The notes under the pieces are model-generated. The model ran no database searches and was not told where the DNA came from. It saw only the letters and a list, made by a program, of their open reading frames with translations. 42,033 bases of DNA, taken from NCBI GenBank assembly GCA_934098455.1, contig CAKOOU010000005.1, forward strand, positions 1 to 42,033, read 5' to 3'. Position numbers and translations under genes: made by a program. Position 1 is the first letter of the stretch, and the number at the start of each line of letters is the position of its first letter. This document shows, piece by piece, positions 23,651 through 31,823 of the stretch. Source of the DNA: an uncultured Bacilli bacterium. GTDB taxonomy: Bacteria > Bacillota_I > Bacilli_A > RF39 > UBA660.

Positions 23651-25010
23651 AATACTTAAACCATTTATTGCAATATTCAAATTAATATATAACATATTAG
23701 ATAAATTAATTGTTACTCCAATAAGCAGATTAATATATAGAATAAGTAAACTAGGTAAAAATAATAATGGTAAATTAGAAAAAATATTAAATAGACCAAT
23801 TGTATTATTATACTTATCATTATTTTGTGCAATTGCAGTATTTTACTTAGTTGATTCTAAAGTTATTTCACTAGTCGATAACGAAGCAGAAATTATAAAA
23901 GACCAAAAAGTTAATATAATTTATAACGAAGAAAACTATGTAGTTGAAGGAGTACCTGACAAAGTTGATATAACATTAATAGGTTCAAAAAGTAATTTAT
24001 ACTTAGCTAAACAAATAGGTGACCATAAAGTTGTTTTAGATTTAACAAATTACGAAACTGGAACATACAAAGTGAAATTAAAATATAATCATTCAATGAA
24101 CAATGTTAGCTACAAACTAGACCCTTCTACTGTAACAGTAAAAATAAGTGAAAAAGAAAGTCAAGTATTTAATTTGTCTTATGATTTAGTAAATGAAAAT
24201 AAATTAGATAAAAAATTAAATATTAATAGTGTTACATTAGATAAGAGTGAAGTAATAGTAAAAGGTTCAAAAGAAACATTAGATACTATATCAAATGTAA
24301 AAGCATTAATAGATTTAGAAGCTGCTAAATTAACTAATAAAGGTGAATTTACTATTGATTCAATTAAATTAGTTGCATATGATAGTAAAGGAAATAAAGT
24401 TAACAATGTTGAAATGGTACCAAATAACATAAGTGCTAAAGTAGTTGTAGATTCTTATTCAGTTGATTTACCAGTAAAAGTTGTAACAAAAGGAAATATT
24501 ACAACAGGTTATGCACTTAATAGTATTAATTCAACAATTACTAAAGTCACAGTTTACGGAGAAAAAGATATATTAGATACATTAACATATATAGAAGCGC
24601 CAATAGATGTAACAGGATTAAGTACAGATAAAACATTCAGTGGTGTTAATTTAACAAAGCCAAGCGGAGTAAGATTCATGAGCGAAACTACAACTAGTGT
24701 AACAGTAACACTAGATCAAGAAAGCAGCAAAGAATTCCCTGGAATTGTAATAGAGTCAAGAAATTTAGCTAATAACTACACTGTATCAGCACTTTCAGAA
24801 AGTGACAGAACAATAACAGTTATAGCAAAAGGTGTTACAAGCGCATTAGATAGTTTAGATGCATCTAAAATTAAAGCATACATAGATTTATCAGGATATA
24901 CTGAAGTTGGAACATACGAAGTAGAAGTAAAATTAGAAACAGACGATTCGAGATTCACTCTAGTTTCAACAAATAGTAAAGTAAGAATTAAAATAAGTAA
25001 ATCTAACTAA
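23643..25010 (+). CDS. cdaR: CdaA regulator CdaR (YbbR family)
   Basis: A membrane-anchored partner of CdaA, 455 residues. After a basic amphipathic N-terminus a single membrane segment lies near residues 52-70 (PIVLLYLSLFCAIAVFYLV). The extracellular part is a string of four YbbR-type beta repeats with recurring VTLDKSEVIVKGSKETLDTISNVKALIDL-like and DGKGN-like phrases. The GAGGAGGATG site is inside the cdaA end. In B. subtilis CdaR binds CdaA and modulates its output, with GlmM as third partner. Here a terminator ends the pair and glmM does not follow. Confidence 0.92.
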   Translation: MNKILKPFIAIFKLIYNILDKLIVTPISRLIYRISKLGKNNNGKLEKILNRPIVLLYLSLFCAIAVFYLVDSKVISLVDNEAEIIKDQKVNIIYNEENYVVEGVPDKVDITLIGSKSNLYLAKQIGDHKVVLDLTNYETGTYKVKLKYNHSMNNVSYKLDPSTVTVKISEKESQVFNLSYDLVNENKLDKKLNINSVTLDKSEVIVKGSKETLDTISNVKALIDLEAAKLTNKGEFTIDSIKLVAYDSKGNKVNNVEMVPNNISAKVVVDSYSVDLPVKVVTKGNITTGYALNSINSTITKVTVYGEKDILDTLTYIEAPIDVTGLSTDKTFSGVNLTKPSGVRFMSETTTSVTVTLDQESSKEFPGIVIESRNLANNYTVSALSESDRTITVIAKGVTSALDSLDASKIKAYIDLSGYTEVGTYEVEVKLETDDSRFTLVSTNSKVRIKISKSN

Positions 25011-25036
25011 AGAGTAGTTTATACTACTTTTTTTTT
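25009..25036 (+). terminator. Terminator of cdaA-cdaR
   Basis: AAAGAGTAGT (25009-25018) pairs with ACTACTTTTT (25023-25032) around TTAT, with a nine-base T run. The left arm contains the end of the stop codon. Confidence 0.85.
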
Positions 25037-25070
25037 ATATATTATGATAGAATTGTTAATAGGTGATACT

Positions 25071-25493
25071 ATGAATAAAGGATTTACTTTAGTTGAACTT
25101 ATAGCAGTTATTACAATTTTATCTTTAATTGCTATTATTACAACCCCTGCATATGATAATATTAGCAACAATATAAAAACTAAAAATTACGAATCAAAAA
25201 AAAATACAATAAAAGCTCATACATTAAGTTATGTTGAAAAATATTTAAAAAATGAAGCATATGATGGAACATTATCTAAAACTTTATGTTTCTCTGTAAA
25301 CTACTTAATAAGAAATGGAATTATATCAAGTGATAGTGAAACAGATGAATATATTGAAAATAACATTACTGGAGAAAAATATAGAGGAGATACAATATTT
25401 GTTAAAATAAATTATGATACAAATAATTTAAAGTTAATTGGAATTGCAAAAGATGACGAAACTATAAACGGTTGTGATAAAAATTACAAATAA
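25071..25493 (+). CDS. Type IV pilin-like (pseudopilin) protein
   Basis: A protein of 140 residues from the ATG at 25071, preceded by AGGTGAT; the upstream ATG at 25044 is rejected because the prepilin leader is always short. The N-terminus MNKG-FTLVELIAVITILSLIAIIT is a classic class III leader with prepilin-peptidase cleavage after Gly4, Phe at +1 and Glu at +5. The remainder contains a helix (KNTIKAHTLSYVEKYLK), then LCFSVNYLIRNGIIS and a strand-rich end with one Cys pair (C73, C135). No other pilus or secretion genes are in the window. The C-terminal part resembles the modules at 2486, 18681 and 20185. gpmI starts 14 bases after it. Confidence 0.88.
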   Translation: MNKGFTLVELIAVITILSLIAIITTPAYDNISNNIKTKNYESKKNTIKAHTLSYVEKYLKNEAYDGTLSKTLCFSVNYLIRNGIISSDSETDEYIENNITGEKYRGDTIFVKINYDTNNLKLIGIAKDDETINGCDKNYK

Positions 25494-25507
25494 AGGAATG
25501 ATAAAGG

Positions 25508-27022
25508 ATGAAGAAAACAATTTTATTAATAATGGATGGTTTTGGTTATAGAGAAGAACCACATGGCAACGCAATAATTGATGCACATATGGAAACTTTT
25601 ACTAATCTTTGGAATAAATATCCACATAGTATATTGGAAGCAAGTGGTAGTTATGTTGGACTTCCTGATGGACAATTTGGAAATAGTGAAGTATGTCATA
25701 CTGCAATCGGTATTGGTAAAAAAATAAAACAAGATATAACTATAATAAATGAAAACGTGGATAATGGAAAAATAAAAAAATCGCAAGAATTGTTAGACCT
25801 AATTGAACATGTACAAACAAATGAGTCAACACTACACTTAATGGGACTACTTAGTGATGGAGGAGTACATTCTGACATTAATTATATGAAAAAATTAATC
25901 CCAGAATTAAAAGAAATGGGTGTTGATAAGATTATATTTCATGCAATAACAGATGGTAGAGATACAGATAGTATGTGTGCTTTAAAATATATTGATGAAA
26001 TGAATGAAGTTTTAAGTGAAAATAATATTGGACATATTGGAACAGTATGTGGAAGATTTTATGCAATGGATAGAGATAATAAATGGGAAAGAACAAGAGT
26101 GTATTCCGATTTATTAATAAATGGTAAAGGCCTTAAAATATTAGACACAAACGTAGCAATTAAAAATTGTTATAAAAGAGGTTTAACCGATGAATTTCTA
26201 CCACCTTTAATACTAAATCCTGAATTTAAAATCAATGAACATGATGGATTATTATGGCTTAATTTTAGAAGTGATAGAGCAAGACAAATACTAAAAAGTT
26301 TAACTGATGTAAGTTTTAATGAATATCCAATTGGTCACGTAAATAATTTAAAAGTAGTAAGTACGTTTCCAGTACCAGAAGTAGAAACTCAAACAATATT
26401 TGAAAAAGATTTATCAGACATTTATAGTATTGGTAGATATTTTAGTGATTTAGGTTTAAAACAAGCAAGAATAGCAGAAACAGAAAAATATGCTCATGTA
26501 ACATATTTCTTCAATGGAGGAATAAATGATAAATTAAAAAATTGTGATAACTTTCTTATACCAAGCCCAAAAGTTGCTACATACGATTTAAAACCAGAAA
26601 TGAGTATAGATGGTGTAGTAAAACAAGTTTTAAAATGTATAGATAAAGATTATGACTTTATTCTAGTTAATTTAGCTAACCCAGATATGGTAGGTCATAC
26701 TGGGAATTATAAAGCTGCAGTAGAATGTTTAAAATATGTAGATAACGCATTAAAAGAGGTCTACACAAAAGCAAAAGAGAATTTTTATGATATATTAATC
26801 ACAAGCGACCACGGAAACATTGACACAATGATAGATTCACATGGAATACCAGTTACAACACATTCTATGAGTCCAGTACCATTTATCTTTTGCAATGAAA
26901 ATATTAAACTAAAAGAATATGGTGATATAACTATGATAGCACCAACACTATTAAAATATATGGATATAAAAATTCCAGAAAGTATGGAAGATACACCATT
27001 ACTATATAAAAGAGAGGATTAA
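25508..27022 (+). CDS. gpmI: 2,3-bisphosphoglycerate-independent phosphoglycerate mutase
   Basis: Interconverts 3- and 2-phosphoglycerate in glycolysis with two manganese ions. It has 504 residues, full length. MKKTILLIMDGFGY gives the first metal Asp, and GNSEVCHTAIGIGK holds the phospho-Ser60. HAITDGRDTD, GTVCGRFYAMDRDNKWERT, NFRSDRARQI, NLANPDMVGHTGNYKAAVECL and TSDHGNID complete the metal and substrate sites. The residue three after the catalytic Ser is Cys rather than the usual Gly (SEVGH), a mild deviation. It is downstream of a pilin-like gene and three bases upstream of the phosphohexomutase, probably in one transcript. Confidence 0.95.
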   Translation: MKKTILLIMDGFGYREEPHGNAIIDAHMETFTNLWNKYPHSILEASGSYVGLPDGQFGNSEVCHTAIGIGKKIKQDITIINENVDNGKIKKSQELLDLIEHVQTNESTLHLMGLLSDGGVHSDINYMKKLIPELKEMGVDKIIFHAITDGRDTDSMCALKYIDEMNEVLSENNIGHIGTVCGRFYAMDRDNKWERTRVYSDLLINGKGLKILDTNVAIKNCYKRGLTDEFLPPLILNPEFKINEHDGLLWLNFRSDRARQILKSLTDVSFNEYPIGHVNNLKVVSTFPVPEVETQTIFEKDLSDIYSIGRYFSDLGLKQARIAETEKYAHVTYFFNGGINDKLKNCDNFLIPSPKVATYDLKPEMSIDGVVKQVLKCIDKDYDFILVNLANPDMVGHTGNYKAAVECLKYVDNALKEVYTKAKENFYDILITSDHGNIDTMIDSHGIPVTTHSMSPVPFIFCNENIKLKEYGDITMIAPTLLKYMDIKIPESMEDTPLLYKRED

Positions 27023-27025
27023 ACT

Positions 27026-28384
27026 ATGTTGGATACAAGTGTTTTAAGAGAAAATGACATTAGGGGAGTTTATGGAAAAAATATAACAGAAGATTTTGCA
27101 CTTATATTAGGAAAAGCATTTGGTACATATTTAATAAATAATAATAAAAAAGAATGTGTTTTAGGTTATGACAATAGAATAGGTGGAGAAAGTTTAGCAG
27201 AAAAATTAATTGGAGGTCTAAGAAGCACTGGAATAAATGTAGTTTTAATAGGAATGGTAACAACTCCTCTTCTAAATTTTGCAACAATACATTTAAAAAT
27301 AGAAGCAGGAATAATTGTTACTGCAAGTCATAATCCAGCAAATCAAAACGGTTTTAAATTATTTGGAGATAACTTTTTACATTTAACACATACTGAATTA
27401 GAAAAAGTATATAATTTAATACAAAATAAAAAATTTGAAAAAGGTATAGGTAATATAAAATATATTGATTTATCTAAAAAATATATTGAAATGTTATCAA
27501 AATCAATAAAACCATCAACAAAAAAAATAAAATTAGCAATAGATACTGGTAATGGTACAACATCTTTATTTATAAAGGATATCATAACAACTTTTAAAAA
27601 TATTGAACCAATTTTTATAAATAATAAAAGTGATGGTACTTTTCCTAATCATAATCCAGACCCAAACAACGATGCAAATTTAGTAACATTAAAAAAGATA
27701 GTCGTAGATAACAAATGTGACTTTGGTGCTGCATACGATGGAGACGGAGATAGGATTGGTATTGTAGATAACCTTGGAAATACAATTGAAAGTGACAAGT
27801 TAATTGCTATTTTTTCAAGAAACATAATTCCAAATACTAATAATAAAAAAGTAATAATGGATGTAAAATGTTCCAATGCACTAAAATTAGATATAGAAAA
27901 TTTAGGTGCAAAAGCCATCATGGTAAAAAATGGTAGTGCATTTATTGAAACAGAAATGCATGATTTGGATGTATTAATTGGTGGAGAATACTCTGGACAT
28001 ATATTCTTTAGAGATAAATTCTATGGATTTGACGACGGAATATATGCTAGCTTAAGAATGTATGAATTATTGTCAAATACTGAAAAAAAATCTTGTGAAC
28101 TTTTAGAAGGTTATAAACATTATTATAATACTCCAGAAATAAGAGTAAATACTACTGATGAAAAAAAATGGAAAATAATAAATTTAGTTAAAGAATACGT
28201 AAAAAACAAAAAATATGATTTTATAGATATAGATGGTGTTAGAGTTGTATTTGTAGACGGATGGGCATTATTAAGATGTAGTAACACTGAACCATGTATT
28301 ACAATGCGATTTGAAGCAGAAAGTAATAAAAGATTAAAAGAAATAAAAGAAGAATTTGAAAGTTTACTTAACACTTTACTGTAA
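27026..28384 (+). CDS. Phosphomannomutase/phosphoglucomutase
   Basis: Moves phosphate between C6 and C1 of a hexose. It has 452 residues with the four-domain alpha-D-phosphohexomutase pattern: the start LRENDIRGVYGKNI, the phospho-Ser101 loop TASHNPANQNGFK, the metal loop YDGDGDRIG, the sugar loop GGEYSGHIFF and the phosphate loop RCSNTEPCITMRFEA. The RxSNTxP form and the NDIRG start point to the PMM/PGM (AlgC/ManB) type, not GlmM, which has RPSGTEP. It occupies the region where glmM often follows cdaA-cdaR. It likely feeds glycan or nucleotide-sugar synthesis. The gene ends 52 bp before the 6S-like RNA. Confidence 0.92.
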   Translation: MLDTSVLRENDIRGVYGKNITEDFALILGKAFGTYLINNNKKECVLGYDNRIGGESLAEKLIGGLRSTGINVVLIGMVTTPLLNFATIHLKIEAGIIVTASHNPANQNGFKLFGDNFLHLTHTELEKVYNLIQNKKFEKGIGNIKYIDLSKKYIEMLSKSIKPSTKKIKLAIDTGNGTTSLFIKDIITTFKNIEPIFINNKSDGTFPNHNPDPNNDANLVTLKKIVVDNKCDFGAAYDGDGDRIGIVDNLGNTIESDKLIAIFSRNIIPNTNNKKVIMDVKCSNALKLDIENLGAKAIMVKNGSAFIETEMHDLDVLIGGEYSGHIFFRDKFYGFDDGIYASLRMYELLSNTEKKSCELLEGYKHYYNTPEIRVNTTDEKKWKIINLVKEYVKNKKYDFIDIDGVRVVFVDGWALLRCSNTEPCITMRFEAESNKRLKEIKEEFESLLNTLL

Positions 28385-28420
28385 AGATAGATAAGTAATT
28401 ATTTCAATTCTTTTTAATTA

Positions 28421-28429
28421 TGATATAAT
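28421..28429 (+). promoter_or_regulatory. Promoter of the 6S-like RNA
   Basis: Extended -10 TGA-TATAAT. TTTCAA (28402-28407) is a possible -35 at 16 bp. Confidence 0.6.
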
Positions 28430-28435
28430 TAAATT

Positions 28436-28600
28436 ACCTAGAGGATTGGTATACTTCATAAAACCGACTAAGTGTGATTTTGGGAGTCTAATTAATATGC
28501 GGTGTCGAAAACTAGGCCATTAAGTGAACTAGGATCCTAAAGCATATTATGTGATGCCCACCTAGCGAGAGCGGGTTTTTTATCACATATACTAATTTCT
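28436..28600 (+). ncRNA. ssrS: 6S-like RNA
   Basis: A stretch of about 160 nt without ORF and with higher GC than its surroundings. Its ends pair: GTATA (28449-28453) with TATAC (28588-28592), an internal loop, then ATAAAA plus CC (28458-28465) with GG plus TTTTAT (28574-28583). A second helix AATATGC (28494-28500) with GCATATT (28542-28548) closes the inner part, leaving a large bubble between. This rod with a central bubble is the 6S RNA plan, in which the RNA mimics an open promoter and binds sigma-A polymerase. It lies directly upstream of the yrvM/tcdA homologue, next to which a Bacillus 6S RNA gene is also found (recalled synteny). Ends are approximate. Confidence 0.62.
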
Positions 28601-28622
28601 GGGTTTTATTGTGGGTGTTAAT

Positions 28623-29285
28623 ATGTTTGAAAGAGTTATTAGTTTAATTGGAGAAGAAAAATTTAATAAATTAAAAAATACAAAAGTGTTAATAGTAGGT
28701 TGTGGCGGTGTTGGAGGATATGCGCTCGAAACACTTGTGAGAAGTGGTATAAATAATATAGATATAATAGATTTTGATAAAATAGAATTAAGTAATTTAA
28801 ATAGACAAATAATCAGCAATCAAAATAATGTGGGATTAGATAAAGTTGATGAAGCCCAAAAAAGAGCATTAGAAATAAACCCAAATTTGATCATGAACAT
28901 ATATAAACTATTTTTAAATGAAGACAATATAATGACAATATTAAAAAATAAATATGATTATATTATAGATGCATGTGATAGCATTAACACTAAATTAGAA
29001 TTAATTAAAAATAGTAATAATTACGAATTAATTTCATGTATGGGAACAGCAAAAAAAATAGACCCAACACAACTAACAATAACTACACTAGACAAAACAA
29101 ATTATGATAAATTAGCAAAAGTACTTAGAAAAAAAGTTAAAGATTTACATATAAACAAAAAAATTTACGTAGTTTCAAGTACAGAAAAAGCAATGGATTG
29201 TGATATTTTAGGAAGTTTTATGATAGTACCAGCCACTGCTGGAATTCTTTGCGCAAAGTATGTAATAAGCAAAATTATAAATTAA
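28623..29285 (+). CDS. tcdA: tRNA threonylcarbamoyladenosine dehydratase (TcdA/YrvM)
   Basis: An E1-like ThiF/MoeB-family enzyme that uses ATP to cyclise t6A at tRNA position 37 to ct6A. It has 220 residues from the ATG at 28623; a GTG at 28611 is possible, but GGGTG then acts as the ribosome site of the ATG. The Rossmann glycine motif is VLIVGCGGVGGYALETLVRSG, followed by DFDKIELSNLNRQI (ATP site), the helix DKVDEAQKRALEINP and the DACDSINTKLELI segment. The C-terminus VPATAGILCAKYVI matches TcdA. The length is slightly short against about 250. Confidence 0.88.
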   Translation: MFERVISLIGEEKFNKLKNTKVLIVGCGGVGGYALETLVRSGINNIDIIDFDKIELSNLNRQIISNQNNVGLDKVDEAQKRALEINPNLIMNIYKLFLNEDNIMTILKNKYDYIIDACDSINTKLELIKNSNNYELISCMGTAKKIDPTQLTITTLDKTNYDKLAKVLRKKVKDLHINKKIYVVSSTEKAMDCDILGSFMIVPATAGILCAKYVISKIIN

Positions 29286-29298
29286 TTTGCTTTTTTTT
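29267..29298 (+). terminator. Terminator of tcdA
   Basis: AAGCAAA (29267-29273) pairs with TTTGCTT (29286-29292), followed by T to 29298. The stop codon is in the loop. Confidence 0.75.
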
Positions 29299-29341
29299 CT
29301 AAGTTGTATTATAATATCACGTACTGAAAAGAGGGGAAATT

Positions 29342-30049
29342 ATGAAAATAATATTTAGTGATTTTGATGGAGTAATAAAAAATGGGGATATGAATAGTTT
29401 TTTACAAAAGATTAAATTAAAATCTGATAGAGAAGAAATAGAAGACTTTGTAAAAAACGGCAATAAATTTATAATATCAACTTCAAGAAATACTGATTCT
29501 ATAAAAAATGTTTTAAATACTATTGGATTAGATTTTAATTATTTAATAACCTATAATGGCAGAGTTATCTTTGATAAAAACTTTAATATTATACATGCAT
29601 CTTATATAAAAAATAATATATTAAACGATATTAAATATATTTTAGACAATATAAGATATAAAAGAGTACATTTCTTTAATGAATATGGTTCTACTAATAC
29701 TATGAATAACTTAATTGTATTAATCATAAAAACTTTTGATAAAAATGCATATAAATATTTCAAAGCATTATCATTAAAATACAAAGATTTAAAAATAGAT
29801 TACAATAGCAACAAAGGTCAATTCTGTTTAAGTATTAGATGTAATAAATTAAATGGAGCATTGAACTTAATAGAAAAAGAAGGATTGACTGCAGATTATC
29901 AAGATATATATGCAATAGGGTCAGACTCTAGTAATATTGCATTATTAGAAAAATTTAATGGTTATAAAACTAATAATCATTCTGAAGAATTATATAATAT
30001 AAAAAATAAAACAAGAAGTGTAAAACAATTAATAAAGCAAATTAAATAA
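29342..30049 (+). CDS. HAD superfamily (Cof-like) phosphatase
   Basis: A protein of 235 residues. Motif I is FSDFDGVI with the nucleophile Asp and the acid Asp two residues later. Motif II is probably the ISTSRN segment, and motif IV is AIGSDSSNIALLEKF, matching the GDGxND-like region of Cof-type enzymes with Ser in place of one Gly. The cap is medium-sized and Lys-, Asn- and Tyr-rich, typical of type IIB. It probably dephosphorylates a small sugar phosphate or cofactor; the substrate cannot be told. The promoter region has TATAAT near 29309, and GAGGGGAAATT precedes the start. Confidence 0.82.
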   Translation: MKIIFSDFDGVIKNGDMNSFLQKIKLKSDREEIEDFVKNGNKFIISTSRNTDSIKNVLNTIGLDFNYLITYNGRVIFDKNFNIIHASYIKNNILNDIKYILDNIRYKRVHFFNEYGSTNTMNNLIVLIIKTFDKNAYKYFKALSLKYKDLKIDYNSNKGQFCLSIRCNKLNGALNLIEKEGLTADYQDIYAIGSDSSNIALLEKFNGYKTNNHSEELYNIKNKTRSVKQLIKQIK

Positions 30050-30065
30050 ATATAAAACGCAATTA

Positions 30066-30089
30066 AATACTAGGACTTCTAGTATTTTT
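30066..30089 (+). terminator. Terminator of the HAD gene
   Basis: AATACTAG (30066-30073) pairs with CTAGTATT (30079-30086), then T. Confidence 0.8.
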
Positions 30090-30102
30090 AAATTTAACCC
30101 TC

Positions 30103-30131
30103 TTGTAAATAAGTTCTATATTTGTTATAAT
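30103..30131 (+). promoter_or_regulatory. Sigma-A promoter of the RNase J-like gene
   Basis: TTGTAA (30103-30108), 17 bp, TATAAT (30126-30131) with extended TGT. The transcript has a leader of about 40 nt. Confidence 0.8.
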
Positions 30132-30179
30132 TGGTATGCGTTTTAAAACTTTAAAAATTATTAGAAAGAAGAGATATTA

Positions 30180-31811
30180 ATGAGTAAAATTAAAATATTA
30201 AGTTTAGGTGGATTAAATGAAAATGGTAAAAACACCTATGTTATAGAAATTGATAATAAAATATTTGTTATGGATTCTGGATTAAAATATGCTAATGATA
30301 GCATGTTGGGAATAGATTATATTATTCCTGACTATAACTATTTAGTTCAAAATAGAAAAAAAATAGTCGGCGTATTCTTAACACACGCTCATCCAGAAAA
30401 TATGGGTGGAATAAGAGATTTATGTAGTTTGATACCAGAAATAAAAGTTTATTGTACCAAATATACAAAAAAATATTTAGAATTAGATGGATTTAACCAT
30501 AACATATTTGAAGTTGTACCATACAAAAAAATTTCATTTGATGGATTATCAGTTTTTCCTATAAGCGTAAGCCATTCAGTACCTGATGCAGTAATGTATG
30601 TAATAAATACTAAAGATGGGGCCATCGTTTATACTGGAGATTTCATAATTGACCCATCAATGCAAGGAAAATATAGCATGGACATCGGTAAAATTGCTTA
30701 CATAGGAAAACAAGGGGTTTTATGCATGTTAGCAGATTCTGCATTTTCAGAAAGACCTGGTCACACAAGTCCTAATCATAGATTAACAAACTTCTTCAGA
30801 GATTCAATTAATAGAAGCGAAGGTAGAGTAATTTTCACAGTATTACCAATCCATTTATTTACAATTGAAGAAATATTTGAAGCAGCAGAAAACACAAGAA
30901 GAAAAGTAGTTGTAATGGGAAAAAAATTACAAAGTGTTATTAATATGGCTATGCATGAAGGATATTTAAAAGATTACAAAAAAATAATGGGAGATTTAAG
31001 TAACATAAACGATAAAAATTCTATACTATTAGTTTGTGATGATAAAGAAAAACCTTATGTTGCTATAGATAGAATAGTAAGTGGTTATGATAAATTTATA
31101 ACACTTAATAAAGAAGATACAATTATATTTGCAGAACCAAGATATGATGAAAATGAAAAAGTAGTTGTAAGAATAGAAAATGAAATTGCAATGTTAGGCG
31201 CAAATACTATAAGCATTCCAAAAGATAAAGAAATAAGCCAACATGCTAGCCAAGAAGATTTAATGTTAATGATAGATTTGTTAAAGCCAACATATTATAT
31301 GCCTGTTGAAGGTGAATATAGATACATGGTAAACAATGCTGATTTAGCAACTAAATTAGGTATAGATAATAAAAACATAATTTTAAAAACTAATGGCGAA
31401 ATAGTAAAAATAAATAACAAAAAGCTAATTGAATGTTACGATAAAATAGATGTTAGCAATGTTTTAATAGATGGAAACACAAATGATGATATCGGTGAAT
31501 TAGTAATCAAAGATAGAGAAATGTTAAGTGAAAATGGTATAGTATTAATAAGTGCTACATTAGATAAAAACACAAAGAAAATATTAATAGGACCAGAAAT
31601 GACTACAAGAGGTTTTATCTATATTAAAGATAGTAAAGAAATGATAGATAATGTAAAAAAAATAAGTTTAGAAATAATAGAAAATAACATTAATAATAAT
31701 TATGTTGATTATAACAATATAAAATTAGAAATAAGAGAAAAATTAAGTAAATACTTTTATAATGAAACAGAATGTAAACCAATGATAATTGCTGTCATTC
31801 AAGAAGTTTAG
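30180..31811 (+). CDS. RNase J family protein, catalytically degenerate (J2-like)
   Basis: A metallo-beta-lactamase/beta-CASP RNase J homologue of 543 residues, full length. Several metal ligands are changed. The HxHxDH motif reads H69-A-H-P-E73-N74, so the Asp and last His are lost. SHSVPDAV and TGDF (Asp154) remain. In the beta-CASP part ISQHASQEDLMLMIDLLKP lacks the first His of the usual HVSGHAS, and the terminal PVHGEYR is PVEGEYR. This fits RNase J2 of Bacillus and relatives, a weak or inactive partner of J1 in mRNA decay. A J1 would be expected elsewhere in the genome. The yebC-like gene follows 12 bases later. Confidence 0.85.
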   Translation: MSKIKILSLGGLNENGKNTYVIEIDNKIFVMDSGLKYANDSMLGIDYIIPDYNYLVQNRKKIVGVFLTHAHPENMGGIRDLCSLIPEIKVYCTKYTKKYLELDGFNHNIFEVVPYKKISFDGLSVFPISVSHSVPDAVMYVINTKDGAIVYTGDFIIDPSMQGKYSMDIGKIAYIGKQGVLCMLADSAFSERPGHTSPNHRLTNFFRDSINRSEGRVIFTVLPIHLFTIEEIFEAAENTRRKVVVMGKKLQSVINMAMHEGYLKDYKKIMGDLSNINDKNSILLVCDDKEKPYVAIDRIVSGYDKFITLNKEDTIIFAEPRYDENEKVVVRIENEIAMLGANTISIPKDKEISQHASQEDLMLMIDLLKPTYYMPVEGEYRYMVNNADLATKLGIDNKNIILKTNGEIVKINNKKLIECYDKIDVSNVLIDGNTNDDIGELVIKDREMLSENGIVLISATLDKNTKKILIGPEMTTRGFIYIKDSKEMIDNVKKISLEIIENNINNNYVDYNNIKLEIREKLSKYFYNETECKPMIIAVIQEV

Positions 31812-31823
31812 GAGGAAAAGATC

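Noticed and set aside
28436..28600. T-box, SRP RNA or tmRNA
   Set aside because: No T-box AGGGTGG-like sequence, no SRP GGAA tetraloop helix, and no tRNA-like ends or tag ORF are visible.
30054..30144. 8-bp inverted repeat AAAACGCA … TGCGTTTT flanking the terminator and promoter before the RNase J-like gene
   Set aside because: The arms are 75 bp apart and AT-rich at one end; chance is likely and no function is suggested.
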